The notes under the pieces are model-generated. The model was not told where the DNA came from. It did no database searches and was given only the letters and a program-made list of their open reading frames with translations. From Pleurocapsa sp. PCC 7327 (lineage in GTDB: Bacteria > Cyanobacteriota > Cyanobacteriia > Cyanobacteriales > Microcystaceae): a DNA stretch of 64,000 bases. Shown here piece by piece: positions 8,508 through 17,409 of the stretch. The stretch lies in contig NC_019689.1 of assembly GCF_000317025.1 (NCBI RefSeq), positions 248,001 to 312,000 on the forward strand. The letters are read 5' to 3'. The position numbers and the translations under genes are program-made. Position 1 is the first letter of the stretch, and every line of letters begins with the position of its first letter.

Positions 8508-10055
8508 ATGATGTCAAATTCAGCCTTTCAAAAAGTAACCGTTCCACCGATGGACGAACATAACCAAAGACTGGTTTCTCACGTTCATCCGCCTGATTGG
8601 GTTAATCCGCAACCAGCAGATTGTTACGATTTAGTCGTCATCGGCGCGGGTACGGCTGGATTGGTTGTCGCAGCAGGCGCAGCAGGATTAGGCTTGGGTT
8701 TGAAAGTCGCATTAATTGAAAAACATCTCATGGGCGGAGATTGCTTAAATGTAGGTTGCGTCCCTTCCAAATGCATCATTCGTTCCTCGCGCGTTGTTGG
8801 CGAGATGCTAGAGGCAGAAGCGTTTGGTATTAGTCCTCCCGAACAAATAAATGTTAATTTTCCTGCCGTCATGGAACGGATGCGCAAACTGCGAGCGGGA
8901 ATTAGTCATCACGATTCCGCTCAACGTTTCCAAAATCTTGGCATTGACGTATTTTTGGGAGCGGGTCGTTTTTTACGCAACAATAGCATTGAAGTTGGCG
9001 GTAAGACTCTTAAGTATAAAAAAGCAGTGATTGCGACGGGAGCAAGAGCCGTGCGACCTTCGATTGAAGGGATAGAAGAAGCGGGATTTCTTACTAATGA
9101 AACGGTTTTTTCTCTCACCGAACGCCCGCAACGTCTTGCTGTCATCGGAGGCGGCCCGATTGGTTGCGAATTGGCTCAGGCTTTTGCTCGCTTGGGATGT
9201 CAAGTCATTTTGTTCCACAAACATTCTCACCTCTTAGATCGAGAAGATGCCGATGCCGCAGAAATCGTTCAGAATGCCTTCATCCGCGAAGGGATTCATC
9301 TGGTGTTGAACAGCCAAATAGAACGGGTAAAAAAGACACCTGAAGGCAAAACGATTGATTTCATCGGTAATGGGACTAAACAGTCCATTATTGTAGACGA
9401 GATCTTAGTCGGTGCGGGACGCGCTCCCAATGTGGAGGGACTAAATTTAGAAGCGGTTGGAGTAGAGTACGATCGCAAAGGTGTGAAAGTCAATGACTAT
9501 CTCCAGACGACCAACCCCAAGATTTATGCGGCGGGCGATATCTGCATGAATTGGAAATTTACCCATGCTGCCGATGCCGCCGCGCGGATAGTTATTAAAA
9601 ATACGCTCTTTTCACCTTTTGGTTTGGGACGATCGAAACTCAGCAGTTTAGTCATGCCCTGGGTGACTTATACTGACCCAGAAATCGCTCATGTGGGACT
9701 ATACGAACATGAGGCTCAATCCCAGGGAATTAATGTTAATACGATCGAAATTCCGATGAGTAGCGTCGATCGAGCGATCGCAGATGGTGAGGAGTCAGGG
9801 TTTGTCAAAATTCATCACAAGAAAGGGTCTGATGAAATTTTAGGAGCGACAATCGTTGCTCGTCATGCTGGGGAAATGATTAGTGAAGTGACGACAGCAA
9901 TGGTTAACAAGGTTGGTTTGAACGGCCTATCTAGCGTGATTCATCCCTATCCCACCCAAGCTGAAGGGATTAAGAAAGCAGCAGATGCTTATCGCCGTAC
10001 ACTACTGACACCGACCTCAAAAAAAATCTTGGGATTGCTCACAAAGTTTTCTTAG
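8508..10055 (+). CDS. MerA-like FAD/NAD(P)-disulfide oxidoreductase (probable mercuric reductase)
   Basis: A 515-residue class I flavoprotein disulfide reductase. The FAD motif VVIGAGTAGLVVA is at about 43-55. The redox pair GGDCLNVGCVPSK has Cys79 and Cys84. The NAD(P) motif AVIGGGPIGCELAQ is near 206, the second FAD motif IYAAGDI near 342, and a C-terminal interface with the catalytic His in IHPYPTQAE. The protein lacks both the N-terminal HMA domain and the C-terminal vicinal cysteine pair of classical MerA, so activity on Hg(II) is inferred from neighbours (merF, CopZ-like) and from the similar proteins usually annotated as mercuric reductase. AAGGAG precedes a double ATG. It is the last gene of the plus-strand island. 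Confidence 0.85.
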   Translation: MMSNSAFQKVTVPPMDEHNQRLVSHVHPPDWVNPQPADCYDLVVIGAGTAGLVVAAGAAGLGLGLKVALIEKHLMGGDCLNVGCVPSKCIIRSSRVVGEMLEAEAFGISPPEQINVNFPAVMERMRKLRAGISHHDSAQRFQNLGIDVFLGAGRFLRNNSIEVGGKTLKYKKAVIATGARAVRPSIEGIEEAGFLTNETVFSLTERPQRLAVIGGGPIGCELAQAFARLGCQVILFHKHSHLLDREDADAAEIVQNAFIREGIHLVLNSQIERVKKTPEGKTIDFIGNGTKQSIIVDEILVGAGRAPNVEGLNLEAVGVEYDRKGVKVNDYLQTTNPKIYAAGDICMNWKFTHAADAAARIVIKNTLFSPFGLGRSKLSSLVMPWVTYTDPEIAHVGLYEHEAQSQGINVNTIEIPMSSVDRAIADGEESGFVKIHHKKGSDEILGATIVARHAGEMISEVTTAMVNKVGLNGLSSVIHPYPTQAEGIKKAADAYRRTLLTPTSKKILGLLTKFS

Positions 10056-10113
10056 GAACCGAGCCCTAAACGGTAAGCAGAGCAGCCAAATATCTCTATA
10101 AGCATTGCTAATG

Positions 10114-10151
10114 TCAAATCCGGTTAATTAACCATAATTAACCGGATTTGA
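10114..10151. repeat. Perfect 17-bp inverted repeat beside the IS remnant
   Basis: Arms 10114-10130 and 10135-10151 are perfectly complementary (TCAAATCCGGTTAATTA) with a 4-nt loop. It lies 59 bp past the stop of the MerA-like gene and cuts into the 3' end of the transposase remnant. It may act as a two-way terminator, although neither side carries a T-run, or it may be the junction left by a transposon event. Confidence 0.75.
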
Positions 10152-10381
10152 TATGAAGAGCTTTTTGAAGAAGCCCACATATCTCCGCCTGCTATGTCAC
10201 ACCATCGACACCCAGTAATCAGGATGTATAAAAGACTATTTAAGATCTGACGGTATGGCCCATGAGGCATTCCTTTACTACGCCTCGATGGTTCTGGAGG
10301 AAATATATCTTCAAACAACTTCCACTCCAGGTCGCTCAATCCTTCAAAACGTCCAGCCAGATCCTGATACATCCTTCTCAA
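10152..10381 (-). pseudogene. IS5-family transposase, N-terminal remnant
   Basis: Minus-strand reading gives the N-terminal domain typical of IS4/IS5 transposases: GRFEGLSDLEWKLFEDIFP, then GMPHGPYRQILNSLLYILI, then TGCRWCDIAGG and MWASSKS. Homology ends there. The DDE catalytic core is absent, and the frame runs into the perfect inverted repeat at 10114-10151. This is a dead fragment of an insertion sequence. Intact ends could not be recognised in the 180 bp upstream. Confidence 0.85.
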
Positions 10382-10541
10382 AGGAAAACTAGATTACCAC
10401 ATCTTGGTATTAGTGGGATAGCTGAGATCTTGCACCATTCTCAACAACTACTGTTGTCATTAATTTCCTGTCCGAGCGAAAAAGTCTTCTAAAGAAGGCT
10501 CGATAGGAATTTTAGTCGATTTTAATCGAGTTGGGCTTTGA

Positions 10542-10563
10542 GCCTAGAACTTTAGTTCTAGGC
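10542..10563 (-). terminator. Hairpin at the end of the FkbM gene
   Basis: A 9-bp perfect stem (GCCTAGAAC / GTTCTAGGC) with loop TTTA overlaps the stop codon of the FkbM methyltransferase. The downstream minus-strand sequence has no strong T-run, so termination is plausible but unproven. The right-hand direct repeat begins within the last base of this hairpin, so the left copy has lost it. Confidence 0.5.
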
Positions 10564-11307
10564 CATGGTTGCATAGGAATGATTTTCTCTGAATTTTCCA
10601 CTTTCCTGCACAAAAACAACATCGATTTGTCCGAGAGCGTTGTCGAGAGGGCGGTTCCATCCAAGAATCATGTCGTATGCGACAAAGCCGCGTTCCTTCA
10701 TATAGAGTACGACATCATGAAATTGAGGAGCATCTTTCATAAATTGAAACATAGATACTTCCAGCACAACAGCTTCTGTATCTCGTAAGGTTTGCTGACA
10801 TCCATCAAGCACATTGAGTTCGGCACCTTGTGCGTCAACTTTGATCAGATAAGGACCATTGAGTTCTTTTTCCTTGATGACCTCATCTATCGCAATCATT
10901 GGAACAGTTCTCTCATATCCATCTGCATTAGTCCCCATCGTTTCTTTATAGAGCGATGAACCATCCAAATGATTTGGATGTACATTAAAAGTTACTTCTT
11001 TGGATTCGGAGCCGGCAGCAGCGATCAAATATAAGCCTCGGTATTTCTTCAAGATATGTTTCAATTCCGCTTCAAATTCTCTCAGTGGCTCTATGAGCAG
11101 AAAAAAAGAGTCTGGAAAAGCCCTATAAAGTTCGGGGGTTCCTTTTGCCACACCCACATCAATTATCGTATTAGGTCTAAGACCTAAACTATAAAGAAGT
11201 GAATAGGATTCTGAGAGGTTATTTCTCAGAGCGCGATCTCCATAAACTTTTGTAATTTTATAGCCGAGTTTATTTATAATTGTCTTTAAAAATCGTTTAA
11301 TTTTCAT
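10558..11307 (-). CDS. FkbM-family methyltransferase
   Basis: A 249-residue S-adenosylmethionine-dependent methyltransferase of the FkbM family, which O-methylates sugars and polyketides. Visible features are the SAM-binding motif TIIDVGVAKGTPELYRAF, the acidic LLIEPLREFE, a hydrophobic FNVHPNHLDGSSLY, and the post-motif PYLIKVDAQGAELNVLDG, where the typical family pattern is KID.EG.E. I chose the ATG at 11307 because the earlier ATG at 11319 overlaps the ribosome site GAGGAG, which sits correctly for 11307. The 3' 154 bp are duplicated at 4241-4394. The gene stands alone on this strand; its acceptor is unknown. Confidence 0.88.
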   Translation of the reverse strand: MKIKRFLKTIINKLGYKITKVYGDRALRNNLSESYSLLYSLGLRPNTIIDVGVAKGTPELYRAFPDSFFLLIEPLREFEAELKHILKKYRGLYLIAAAGSESKEVTFNVHPNHLDGSSLYKETMGTNADGYERTVPMIAIDEVIKEKELNGPYLIKVDAQGAELNVLDGCQQTLRDTEAVVLEVSMFQFMKDAPQFHDVVLYMKERGFVAYDMILGWNRPLDNALGQIDVVFVQESGKFRENHSYATMA

Positions 11308-12011
11308 TTTTCTCCTCATTAACGCATCTGGTTTGTCATAACGTTGACTTGTTACAATGAGGGAACTTCCAGTGTATCGTCTACTACATAACTGTTAAAC
11401 TAGAACTTTTTATTTATCTTAACCAAAAAAAAAGAATACTATCCAAAATTTTTTAGATCGTTAAGGACGCTTCGGAGATTATACAGAAAGTACTAGATTA
11501 TCTGGCTTTCGACGATTGCATAGTTTCAAATAATCGATAATCCAGCCTACGAATTTGAAGTTTATTTTGCAAAAAGTTTTTTCTAATCTCAATTTGCTTT
11601 AAGGTTGCTACAAATGTCTGAAATATAGGAATGATGGGAGTAGGGTAAGGAAAAATTCACAGCGAAAAGGGAGTGAAATTTAATTTTTTGGATCTAAAAA
11701 TTTTTGTGTATTCATCTAATCCTTCCTTAGCAAACTGAAGAGCTTTTTCCATCGTCAGATAGGGGGTTCATAATCGTTCGCTCTAGTTAACAAACGGTTT
11801 CTATAAAATTATTCAGTCGCTACTATTTATAAATTGCTATAAATCGCTCCTTTAATACAGATAATACAGATCGCGTCATAAATTTCCTATCGCTAACTAT
11901 CCTAAAAGTGCCCTACTGTAGATAAAAAATAAGAAGCTAGGAGTAAAATCCCTCTTTTCTTTACTCTCAACTTATATGAAGAATCGCTTTTTGGATAGAA
12001 AATGTTGACTT
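11308..12011. other. Gene-free AT-rich stretch
   Basis: About 700 bp between the FkbM gene and the PEP-CTERM gene, AT-rich, without a supported gene. The only open frame of note is a 31-codon one on the minus strand (11752-11657, starting MEKALQFAKEGLDEY), with no ribosome site and no recognised relatives. I see no hairpin strong enough to name. Confidence 0.5.
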
Positions 12012-12905
12012 CTAAGAACGTTTTTGGCGGTACTTTATTAGCGAACCCATACCCAAAGCACCAACAGCTAACACAGCAAAGGTGGAAGAAGATTCAGGAA
12101 CTCTAACCTCTACAGGTTCCACTTCTACGGGTTCTGCATAGATAAAATCATCTACAGCAACCAAGTCTATGCCATTTTGCGGGTCGTCAGCAGGACCGGG
12201 AACGATCGTGTTATTTTCCAAATTAAAGAGTTGAGCATTGCCGAGGTTGAGTTCTACATCCGTGACAATCGGGTCGTCGAATAACACTCCAAGGAACGAT
12301 GGCTGACCGCTGCTAGTAGGTTCGACGAAAAATCTACCTAGGCTATTTGAGCCGTTGAAAAACTCGATGAAGCTGGTGTCGGGAAGTTCTACATCGAGGA
12401 AAATGGCTCCAAAACCCCGCGTAGCAGCAGGAGTAGTAGTTCCGGGCACCGTGAAACTCTGCTCGATTTCATTATCATCTTCGCCGAAGTGAGCAAAAGT
12501 GTTGTTTGGGCTAAAGGCTGAAAACTGACCTGCAACGCCAGGATTGGCACTCTCGAAACCGTCTCCACTAACTGGATACTCTTCGTCGTATAGTGTGCCT
12601 CTATCGAGGAAGCGATCCTCTGGAATGAGAACGAGCCTATCTTGGACGACAACCTCAGTGTTGCCGCCAAAATCGGTGCCGTCGAGTCTTACCCCATCCC
12701 AGTTAATGGTACGGAATCCATCTGCCTGAGGTCCGGCAGCACCGTTGTTGACTCCGCCAATTGCCACCTGCATAGCCTGAAATGCACTAGCTGCATCAGT
12801 CCTAGCACCGCTAAAAATTGTTACTGCTCGTGCTGCTCCGGTCGTTCCTAGCAGCCCAAACATGGCTCCGGTCATTCCTACTAACAATCTTTTAGCAACA
12901 GTCAT
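12012..12905 (-). CDS. PEP-CTERM sorting-domain exported protein
   Basis: A 297-residue exported protein. It has a clear signal peptide (positive start, hydrophobic run, then GAARAVTIF with an ARA-type cleavage site). At the C-terminus stands the PEP-CTERM sorting module: VPESS, a single hydrophobic helix (FAVLAVGALGMGSLI) and a basic end KYRQKRS. Such proteins are processed by an exosortase and usually become part of the extracellular matrix. The middle domain is beta-rich and acidic; I do not recognise a function. The start is well supported by AAGGAGG eight bases before the ATG. A long AT-rich leader of about 350 bp lies upstream. No exosortase gene is in this window. Confidence 0.9.
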   Translation of the reverse strand: MTVAKRLLVGMTGAMFGLLGTTGAARAVTIFSGARTDAASAFQAMQVAIGGVNNGAAGPQADGFRTINWDGVRLDGTDFGGNTEVVVQDRLVLIPEDRFLDRGTLYDEEYPVSGDGFESANPGVAGQFSAFSPNNTFAHFGEDDNEIEQSFTVPGTTTPAATRGFGAIFLDVELPDTSFIEFFNGSNSLGRFFVEPTSSGQPSFLGVLFDDPIVTDVELNLGNAQLFNLENNTIVPGPADDPQNGIDLVAVDDFIYAEPVEVEPVEVRVPESSSTFAVLAVGALGMGSLIKYRQKRS

Positions 12906-13258
12906 AGAATTACCTCCTTAACTGCTAAATTGGTCAATTGTTTTGTGTAGATTGTAATTGATTTATTTTTTTTAAGTTTTCATGAAAAAAAGGTAGACGT
13001 TCGAGAAAGTCAATCGGTAAAGCCAATCTACAGATATACTCTTTTTGTTGATATTGATTTTGCATTACAAAACTTCACAAAAATAACCAAAAACTATATC
13101 TAAATTTAATTTTCAAATTAGAGATTGCTTTAAATCTTTTTGTCAAGTAAGTTAGATAGATTCATCTTATTCGTTTAAGCTTTCTTCAGCTAATTGACTA
13201 TCTACCGTAGCGATGACAGATAAGTAAATATGATGAGACTACAATGTTCTAGGGAAAC
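12906..13258. other. Divergent AT-rich intergenic region
   Basis: A 353-bp, very AT-rich region separates the PEP-CTERM gene (minus strand) from the SelD-associated flavoprotein (plus strand), so it must hold both promoters. I could not pick a single convincing -35/-10 pair and saw no operator-like palindrome. Confidence 0.5.
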
Positions 13259-14461
13259 TTGAATAGACCATTTGCCGTAATGCAACTAGCAAACTTTCCC
13301 GTTACTACGGACTTAGTACTCATTGGTGGCGGTCACAGCCACGCGATCGCTCTAAAATTATTTGGGATGAAACCTTTACCAGGAGTTCGCCTCACTCTGA
13401 TTACCGACGTTTCCCATGCTCCCTATTCGGGGATGCTACCCGGTCACGTGGCAGGTTTTTATAGTTTCGATGAAACCCACATCGATTTGCGTCGTCTCGC
13501 TAGATTTTCTCAAGCACAATTTTTACGCGATCGCGCGATTGGTTTAGATTTAGTTAACAACAAAGTTATTTGTGCCAATCGTCCTCCCGTTTCTTTCGAT
13601 TATTTATCGATCGATATTGGCAGTACTCCCGCTACTAATTCAATTCCAGGCGCCTCAGAATATGCTATTGCTGCGAAACCCGTTCCTCAGTTTTTACAAG
13701 CTTGGAATCGAGTCATAGAAGCTGTTACTAATAATCCCAAACAACCGATTAGTATTACTATAGTTGGTGGTGGAGCGGGGGGAGTCGAACTAGCCCTAAA
13801 TATGCAAGCTAGATTGCATCAAGTATTAAAAAATGCTCGACAATCGCTAGATAATTTAACCATCCATATTGTCCATAGCGGCGCTGACTTATTACCCGGT
13901 CACAGTCGATGGGTAAGTCAACGCTTGCAGCAAATCTTATTTAATAGAGGGATTAAACTACACTTACAAGAAACAGTCACTGAAGTATTACCAGATAAAG
14001 TTATCTGTCGTTCGGGATTAACGGTAGAATGCGACTATATTTTTTGGGTCACTCAAGCTTCCGCACCTAGCTGGATTAAAGAGTCGGGTATTGCTACAGA
14101 TTCTCAAGGTTTTATTTTAGTAAAAGATACGCTTCAATCTGTCTCTCATCCTCATATTTTTGCAGCGGGCGATATTGCTACAATGCAACATTATTCTCGT
14201 CCAAAAGCTGGGGTTTTTGCCGTTCGTCAAGGAAAGCCTTTATTTGAAAATTTGCAGCGAATTATTTTAGGAAAAAAGCTGAAAGCCTACATTCCCCAGA
14301 AATATTATTTAAGTTTAATTGGAACGGGAGATAAAAGCGCGATCGCGTCTTGGTCATTTTTTGGTTGGGAATCGCCTTTATTGTGGCGTTGGAAAGATAG
14401 TATCGATCGCAAGTTTATGCAACGCTTCAGCAATTTACCCCAGATGGAGAAGGATGATTAG
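13259..14461 (+). CDS. FAD-dependent oxidoreductase of the N-term-to-SelD type, stand-alone
   Basis: This 400-residue pyridine-nucleotide-disulfide oxidoreductase matches the domain that in many cyanobacteria is fused to the front of selenide, water dikinase (SelD). FAD motif: LVLIGGGHSHAIAL near residue 20. NAD(P) motif: ITIVGGGAGGVELAL near 170. Second FAD motif: IFAAGDIATM near 300. It resembles type-II NADH dehydrogenases in fold. Here the SelD kinase domain is missing: the protein stops soon after the conserved WRWKDSIDRKFMQRFSNLP. The preferred start is TTG at 13259 with AGGG just upstream; an ATG at 13280 is also possible. Substrate unknown. Confidence 0.85.
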   Translation: MNRPFAVMQLANFPVTTDLVLIGGGHSHAIALKLFGMKPLPGVRLTLITDVSHAPYSGMLPGHVAGFYSFDETHIDLRRLARFSQAQFLRDRAIGLDLVNNKVICANRPPVSFDYLSIDIGSTPATNSIPGASEYAIAAKPVPQFLQAWNRVIEAVTNNPKQPISITIVGGGAGGVELALNMQARLHQVLKNARQSLDNLTIHIVHSGADLLPGHSRWVSQRLQQILFNRGIKLHLQETVTEVLPDKVICRSGLTVECDYIFWVTQASAPSWIKESGIATDSQGFILVKDTLQSVSHPHIFAAGDIATMQHYSRPKAGVFAVRQGKPLFENLQRIILGKKLKAYIPQKYYLSLIGTGDKSAIASWSFFGWESPLLWRWKDSIDRKFMQRFSNLPQMEKDD

Positions 14462-14729
14462 TCAGATGTTATTTAGTGGTAATTTTTCCTGAAATTCGCT
14501 TGTTTATGCTTACAATCAACAAAAATACTTTCGATTATTGAGAGAAATTTCCCAAAAAGCTACCCAATCAACAATACTTTATTACGATCGAAGGTGGAAG
14601 AGCGAACTAAGTTTTTAGGCAAGCATTTTGGCAGAATGTTAGTTATTTCTGCTACAAAATCTAAAATTATATTCGTTTATTAATATTAATTAGCAGCCTG
14701 TTGCACAACTTTTTACCTTACCTTTAGTC

Positions 14730-15545
14730 ATGAAAATTATCAAAGGGCGATACTTTTTTTTGTCAATCATAGTCGCAGTTTTAGTCGCATCCTGGGGATT
14801 TTTCCTGAGTCAAGCACCAGCATTTCAGACACTATTAGCTCAAAAGTCAGTGACCTTGACTGTTTCTGCGGCGGCCGATCTCAACTATGTGTTCAAAGAA
14901 ATCGGTGCTTTATGGGAGAAGGAAACAGGAAACAAAGTCACCTTTAACTTTGGTTCGACAGGACAACTGGCACAACAAATAGAACGCGGTGCACCTGTAG
15001 ATTTATTTGCGGCTGCTAACAAGTCATACATTGAAGACCTTGACAAAAAAGGGTTAATAATATCTAACACCAAAGCTTTGTATGGACGGGGACGGATTAC
15101 TCTATGGACACGAGAAGGCAGTAAACTCAACCCCAAAGACATTAGAGATTTAACCAAGCCGGAATATAAAAAAGTAGCGATCGCCAATCCGGATCATGCT
15201 CCCTATGGTATCGCCGCCAGAGAAGCAATGCAGTCAGCAGGTATATGGGACACAATCAAGCCAAAACTGGTATTGGGTGAGAATATCCGCCAAACTCAAC
15301 AATATGTAGAAACTGGCAACGTTGATGTCGGTATCGTTGCTTTATCTTTAAGCGTCAACAGACCAGGAAAATGGGATCTGATTCCCGAAAACCTACATAA
15401 ACCCGTTGACCAAATGTTGGCTGTTGTCAGAAAGAGTAAGTATCAGACACAAGCTAGACAGTTTGCTCAATTTATTAACGGGCCACAAGGCAGACCATTA
15501 ATGAAGAAATATGGTTTTGTTTTACCTGGGGAGACAGCGGATTAA
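14730..15545 (+). CDS. modA: Molybdate ABC transporter, substrate-binding protein ModA
   Basis: A 271-residue periplasmic binding protein. It starts with a membrane anchor or signal (FLSIIVAVLVASWGFFLSQA) and continues with the ModA pattern: TLTVSAAADLNYVFKEI, FNFGSTGQLAQQIERGAPVDLF, VAIANPDHAPYG and GRPLMKKYGFVLP. ModA captures molybdate (or tungstate) and delivers it to ModB. The modB ATG overlaps the modA stop, so the genes are translated in succession. No ModE regulator or Mo-sensing riboswitch was recognised upstream. Confidence 0.95.
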   Translation: MKIIKGRYFFLSIIVAVLVASWGFFLSQAPAFQTLLAQKSVTLTVSAAADLNYVFKEIGALWEKETGNKVTFNFGSTGQLAQQIERGAPVDLFAAANKSYIEDLDKKGLIISNTKALYGRGRITLWTREGSKLNPKDIRDLTKPEYKKVAIANPDHAPYGIAAREAMQSAGIWDTIKPKLVLGENIRQTQQYVETGNVDVGIVALSLSVNRPGKWDLIPENLHKPVDQMLAVVRKSKYQTQARQFAQFINGPQGRPLMKKYGFVLPGETAD

Positions 15546-16258
15546 TGGATTGGTTTCCTTATATATTAACATTGCAAGTCACCGCACTAGCTACAGTTTT
15601 GCTACTCATTTTCGGACTGGGAATAGCAATTTTTTTAGCTCGTGTTCGTTTTCCAGGAGAAATCATCATATCGACACTGCTGAATTTGCCCTTGGTGCTG
15701 CCTCCCAGCGTTATTGGTTTTTACCTATTGTTAGCTTTAGGTAGAGGCAGTCCGATACTAGAATGGTTTGGCATAGATATTTTATTCACATGGCAAGCAG
15801 CAGCGATCGCTAGTGCCATAGTTGCGTTACCCCTAATTGTAGAAGCAGCCAGAGCTGCCATTCTCGATGTCAATCCCGAATTGGAAGCGGCAGCCCGTAC
15901 CCTTGGTGACTCGGAAATTAAAGTCTTATGGCGAGTCACCTTACCTTTAGCTCGTTCGGGAATTTTAGCAGGCTTTATCTTAGCCGTCGCCAGGGCTTTA
16001 GGTGAATTTGGTGCAACCTTAATGGTGGCAGGAAATATCCCCGGACGCACCCAAACCTTACCCCTGGCTATTTATGATGCCGTGCAGAATCAAGAGTATG
16101 GCAAAGCCAACTTGATGGTGCTGGTGATGACTTTTTGGGCATTTCTGTTGTTGTTGTGGGCACGTAGCCTCGAACGGCGTAGTCAAAAGCGTTCTACTGA
16201 GAAAATAATCAAAACTAAGAATGGAACTTTTAGTAGACATTTACAAAAAACTAGCTAG
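15545..16258 (+). CDS. modB: Molybdate ABC transporter permease ModB
   Basis: A 237-residue inner-membrane permease with five or six hydrophobic helices. The cytoplasmic coupling loop that contacts ModC is visible as LEAAARTLGDSEIKVLWRVTLPLARSGI, shown here as the EAA motif followed by the G three residues on. The sequence AVARALGEFGATLMVAGNIPG is the typical ModB pore segment. The basic C-terminal tail (about 30 residues) is encoded by sequence shared with the start of modC: the two genes overlap by 38 bp in different frames. Confidence 0.93.
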   Translation: MDWFPYILTLQVTALATVLLLIFGLGIAIFLARVRFPGEIIISTLLNLPLVLPPSVIGFYLLLALGRGSPILEWFGIDILFTWQAAAIASAIVALPLIVEAARAAILDVNPELEAAARTLGDSEIKVLWRVTLPLARSGILAGFILAVARALGEFGATLMVAGNIPGRTQTLPLAIYDAVQNQEYGKANLMVLVMTFWAFLLLLWARSLERRSQKRSTEKIIKTKNGTFSRHLQKTS

Positions 16259-17288
16259 CTATCCGCTAGAAGTAAAGTTTCACCTAGAAGGGCGAGTGTT
16301 AGGAATCTTGGGAGGTTCTGGTTCCGGCAAAAGCACGATCTTACGTTGTATCGCTGGGTTAGAAACTCCTAAGCGTGGTCGCATTGTCGTTAATGGAAGG
16401 GTTTTGTTTGACTCCAGCAAACGAATTAACTTACCAATTCGCTCACGCCGTGTGGGGATTGTCTTTCAAAACTACGCTTTGTTTCCCCATTTAACAGTTG
16501 CCCAAAATATTACCTATGGGTTACAAGATTTGTCTGGTGCGGAACGCCAGCACCGCTTAAGAGAACAAATTACCAAATTACAACTTTCAGGACTGGAAAA
16601 TCGCTATCCACAGCAGCTATCTGGCGGACAGCAGCAGCGCGTAGCTTTAGCAAGGGCTTTAGCAGTAGAGCCGGAAGTTTTGTTGTTAGATGAACCTTTT
16701 TCGGCTCTCGATACCCACCTGCGACACCATCTGCAAGAACAACTGATTGAAACACTGAGTAACTATCGAGGAGTGACGCTATTTGTCACCCATAATTTAG
16801 AAGAAGCTTACCAAATTTGCGAATATCTTTTGGTTATTTCTCAAGGAAAAGCGATCGCTTACGATAAAAAACAATCTATTTTCGAGCGTCCGGCTACTTA
16901 CGCCGTCGCGCAACTAACTGGTTGTAAAAACTTCTCCAAAATAAAAGCAATTTCCCCCACACAAGTCGAAGCTATGGACTGGGGTTGCACTCTCAAAGTC
17001 ATCGAACCAATTCCTGAATCTTTGGCTTATGTGGGAATTCGCGCCCATCATTTAAACATTACAAATGACCCCAACGCTGAAAATACCTTCCCCTGTTGGT
17101 TAGCTCGAACGCGCGAAACGCCCCATCGGATGACGCTTTATCTAAAGCTACATCATCTACCAATTCAATCAAACGACTACCACATCCAAGCGGAAGTCTT
17201 TAAAGAAAAATGGTCAACTATCAAAGACCGTCCTTTCCCTTGGTATGTCAAATTAGATCCGCTCAAGCTGTTTTTAATGCAAATATAA
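16221..17288 (+). CDS. modC: Molybdate ABC transporter ATPase ModC
   Basis: A 355-residue ABC ATPase that powers molybdate import. All nucleotide-binding motifs are present: Walker A GGSGSGKST at 31-39, Q-loop VFQNYALFP at 81-89, signature LSGGQQQRVA at 133-142, Walker B VLLLDEPF at 153-160, and the switch His191 in FVTHN. The C-terminal 130 residues are a TOBE-like regulatory part that is not strongly conserved. The start lies 38 bp inside modB. Downstream comes a hairpin at 17356-17377. Confidence 0.94.
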   Translation: MELLVDIYKKLASYPLEVKFHLEGRVLGILGGSGSGKSTILRCIAGLETPKRGRIVVNGRVLFDSSKRINLPIRSRRVGIVFQNYALFPHLTVAQNITYGLQDLSGAERQHRLREQITKLQLSGLENRYPQQLSGGQQQRVALARALAVEPEVLLLDEPFSALDTHLRHHLQEQLIETLSNYRGVTLFVTHNLEEAYQICEYLLVISQGKAIAYDKKQSIFERPATYAVAQLTGCKNFSKIKAISPTQVEAMDWGCTLKVIEPIPESLAYVGIRAHHLNITNDPNAENTFPCWLARTRETPHRMTLYLKLHHLPIQSNDYHIQAEVFKEKWSTIKDRPFPWYVKLDPLKLFLMQI

Positions 17289-17355
17289 CAAAGGCGCGGG
17301 AGTATGAGAAGCGAGGGAGATTTGAGATAGTTCCACCTAGAAAGCGATAATAGGA

Positions 17356-17377
17356 GGGAGTGGTGCCTACTACTCCC
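17356..17377 (+). terminator. Hairpin after modABC
   Basis: A 9-bp stem, GGGAGTGGT / ACTACTCCC (one G-U pair in RNA), with loop GCCT, lies 68 bp past the modC stop. It is followed by AAACTTTCG, a weak tail. Likely terminator of the modABC transcript, just ahead of the next gene. Confidence 0.5.
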
Positions 17378-17409
17378 AAACTTTCGTCTACTATTAGGAG
17401 TTTAGCACT

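Noticed and set aside
10382-10541. Terminal inverted repeat of the IS5 element
   Set aside because: No pair of matching ends could be found; the fragment is too damaged to define borders.
11308-11319. Earlier ATG for the FkbM gene at 11319
   Set aside because: It overlaps the GAGGAG ribosome site that is correctly spaced for the ATG at 11307.
14462-14729. Remnant of the SelD domain downstream of the flavoprotein
   Set aside because: No frame shows SelD motifs; short frames such as YFRLLREISQKATQS do not match anything I can name.
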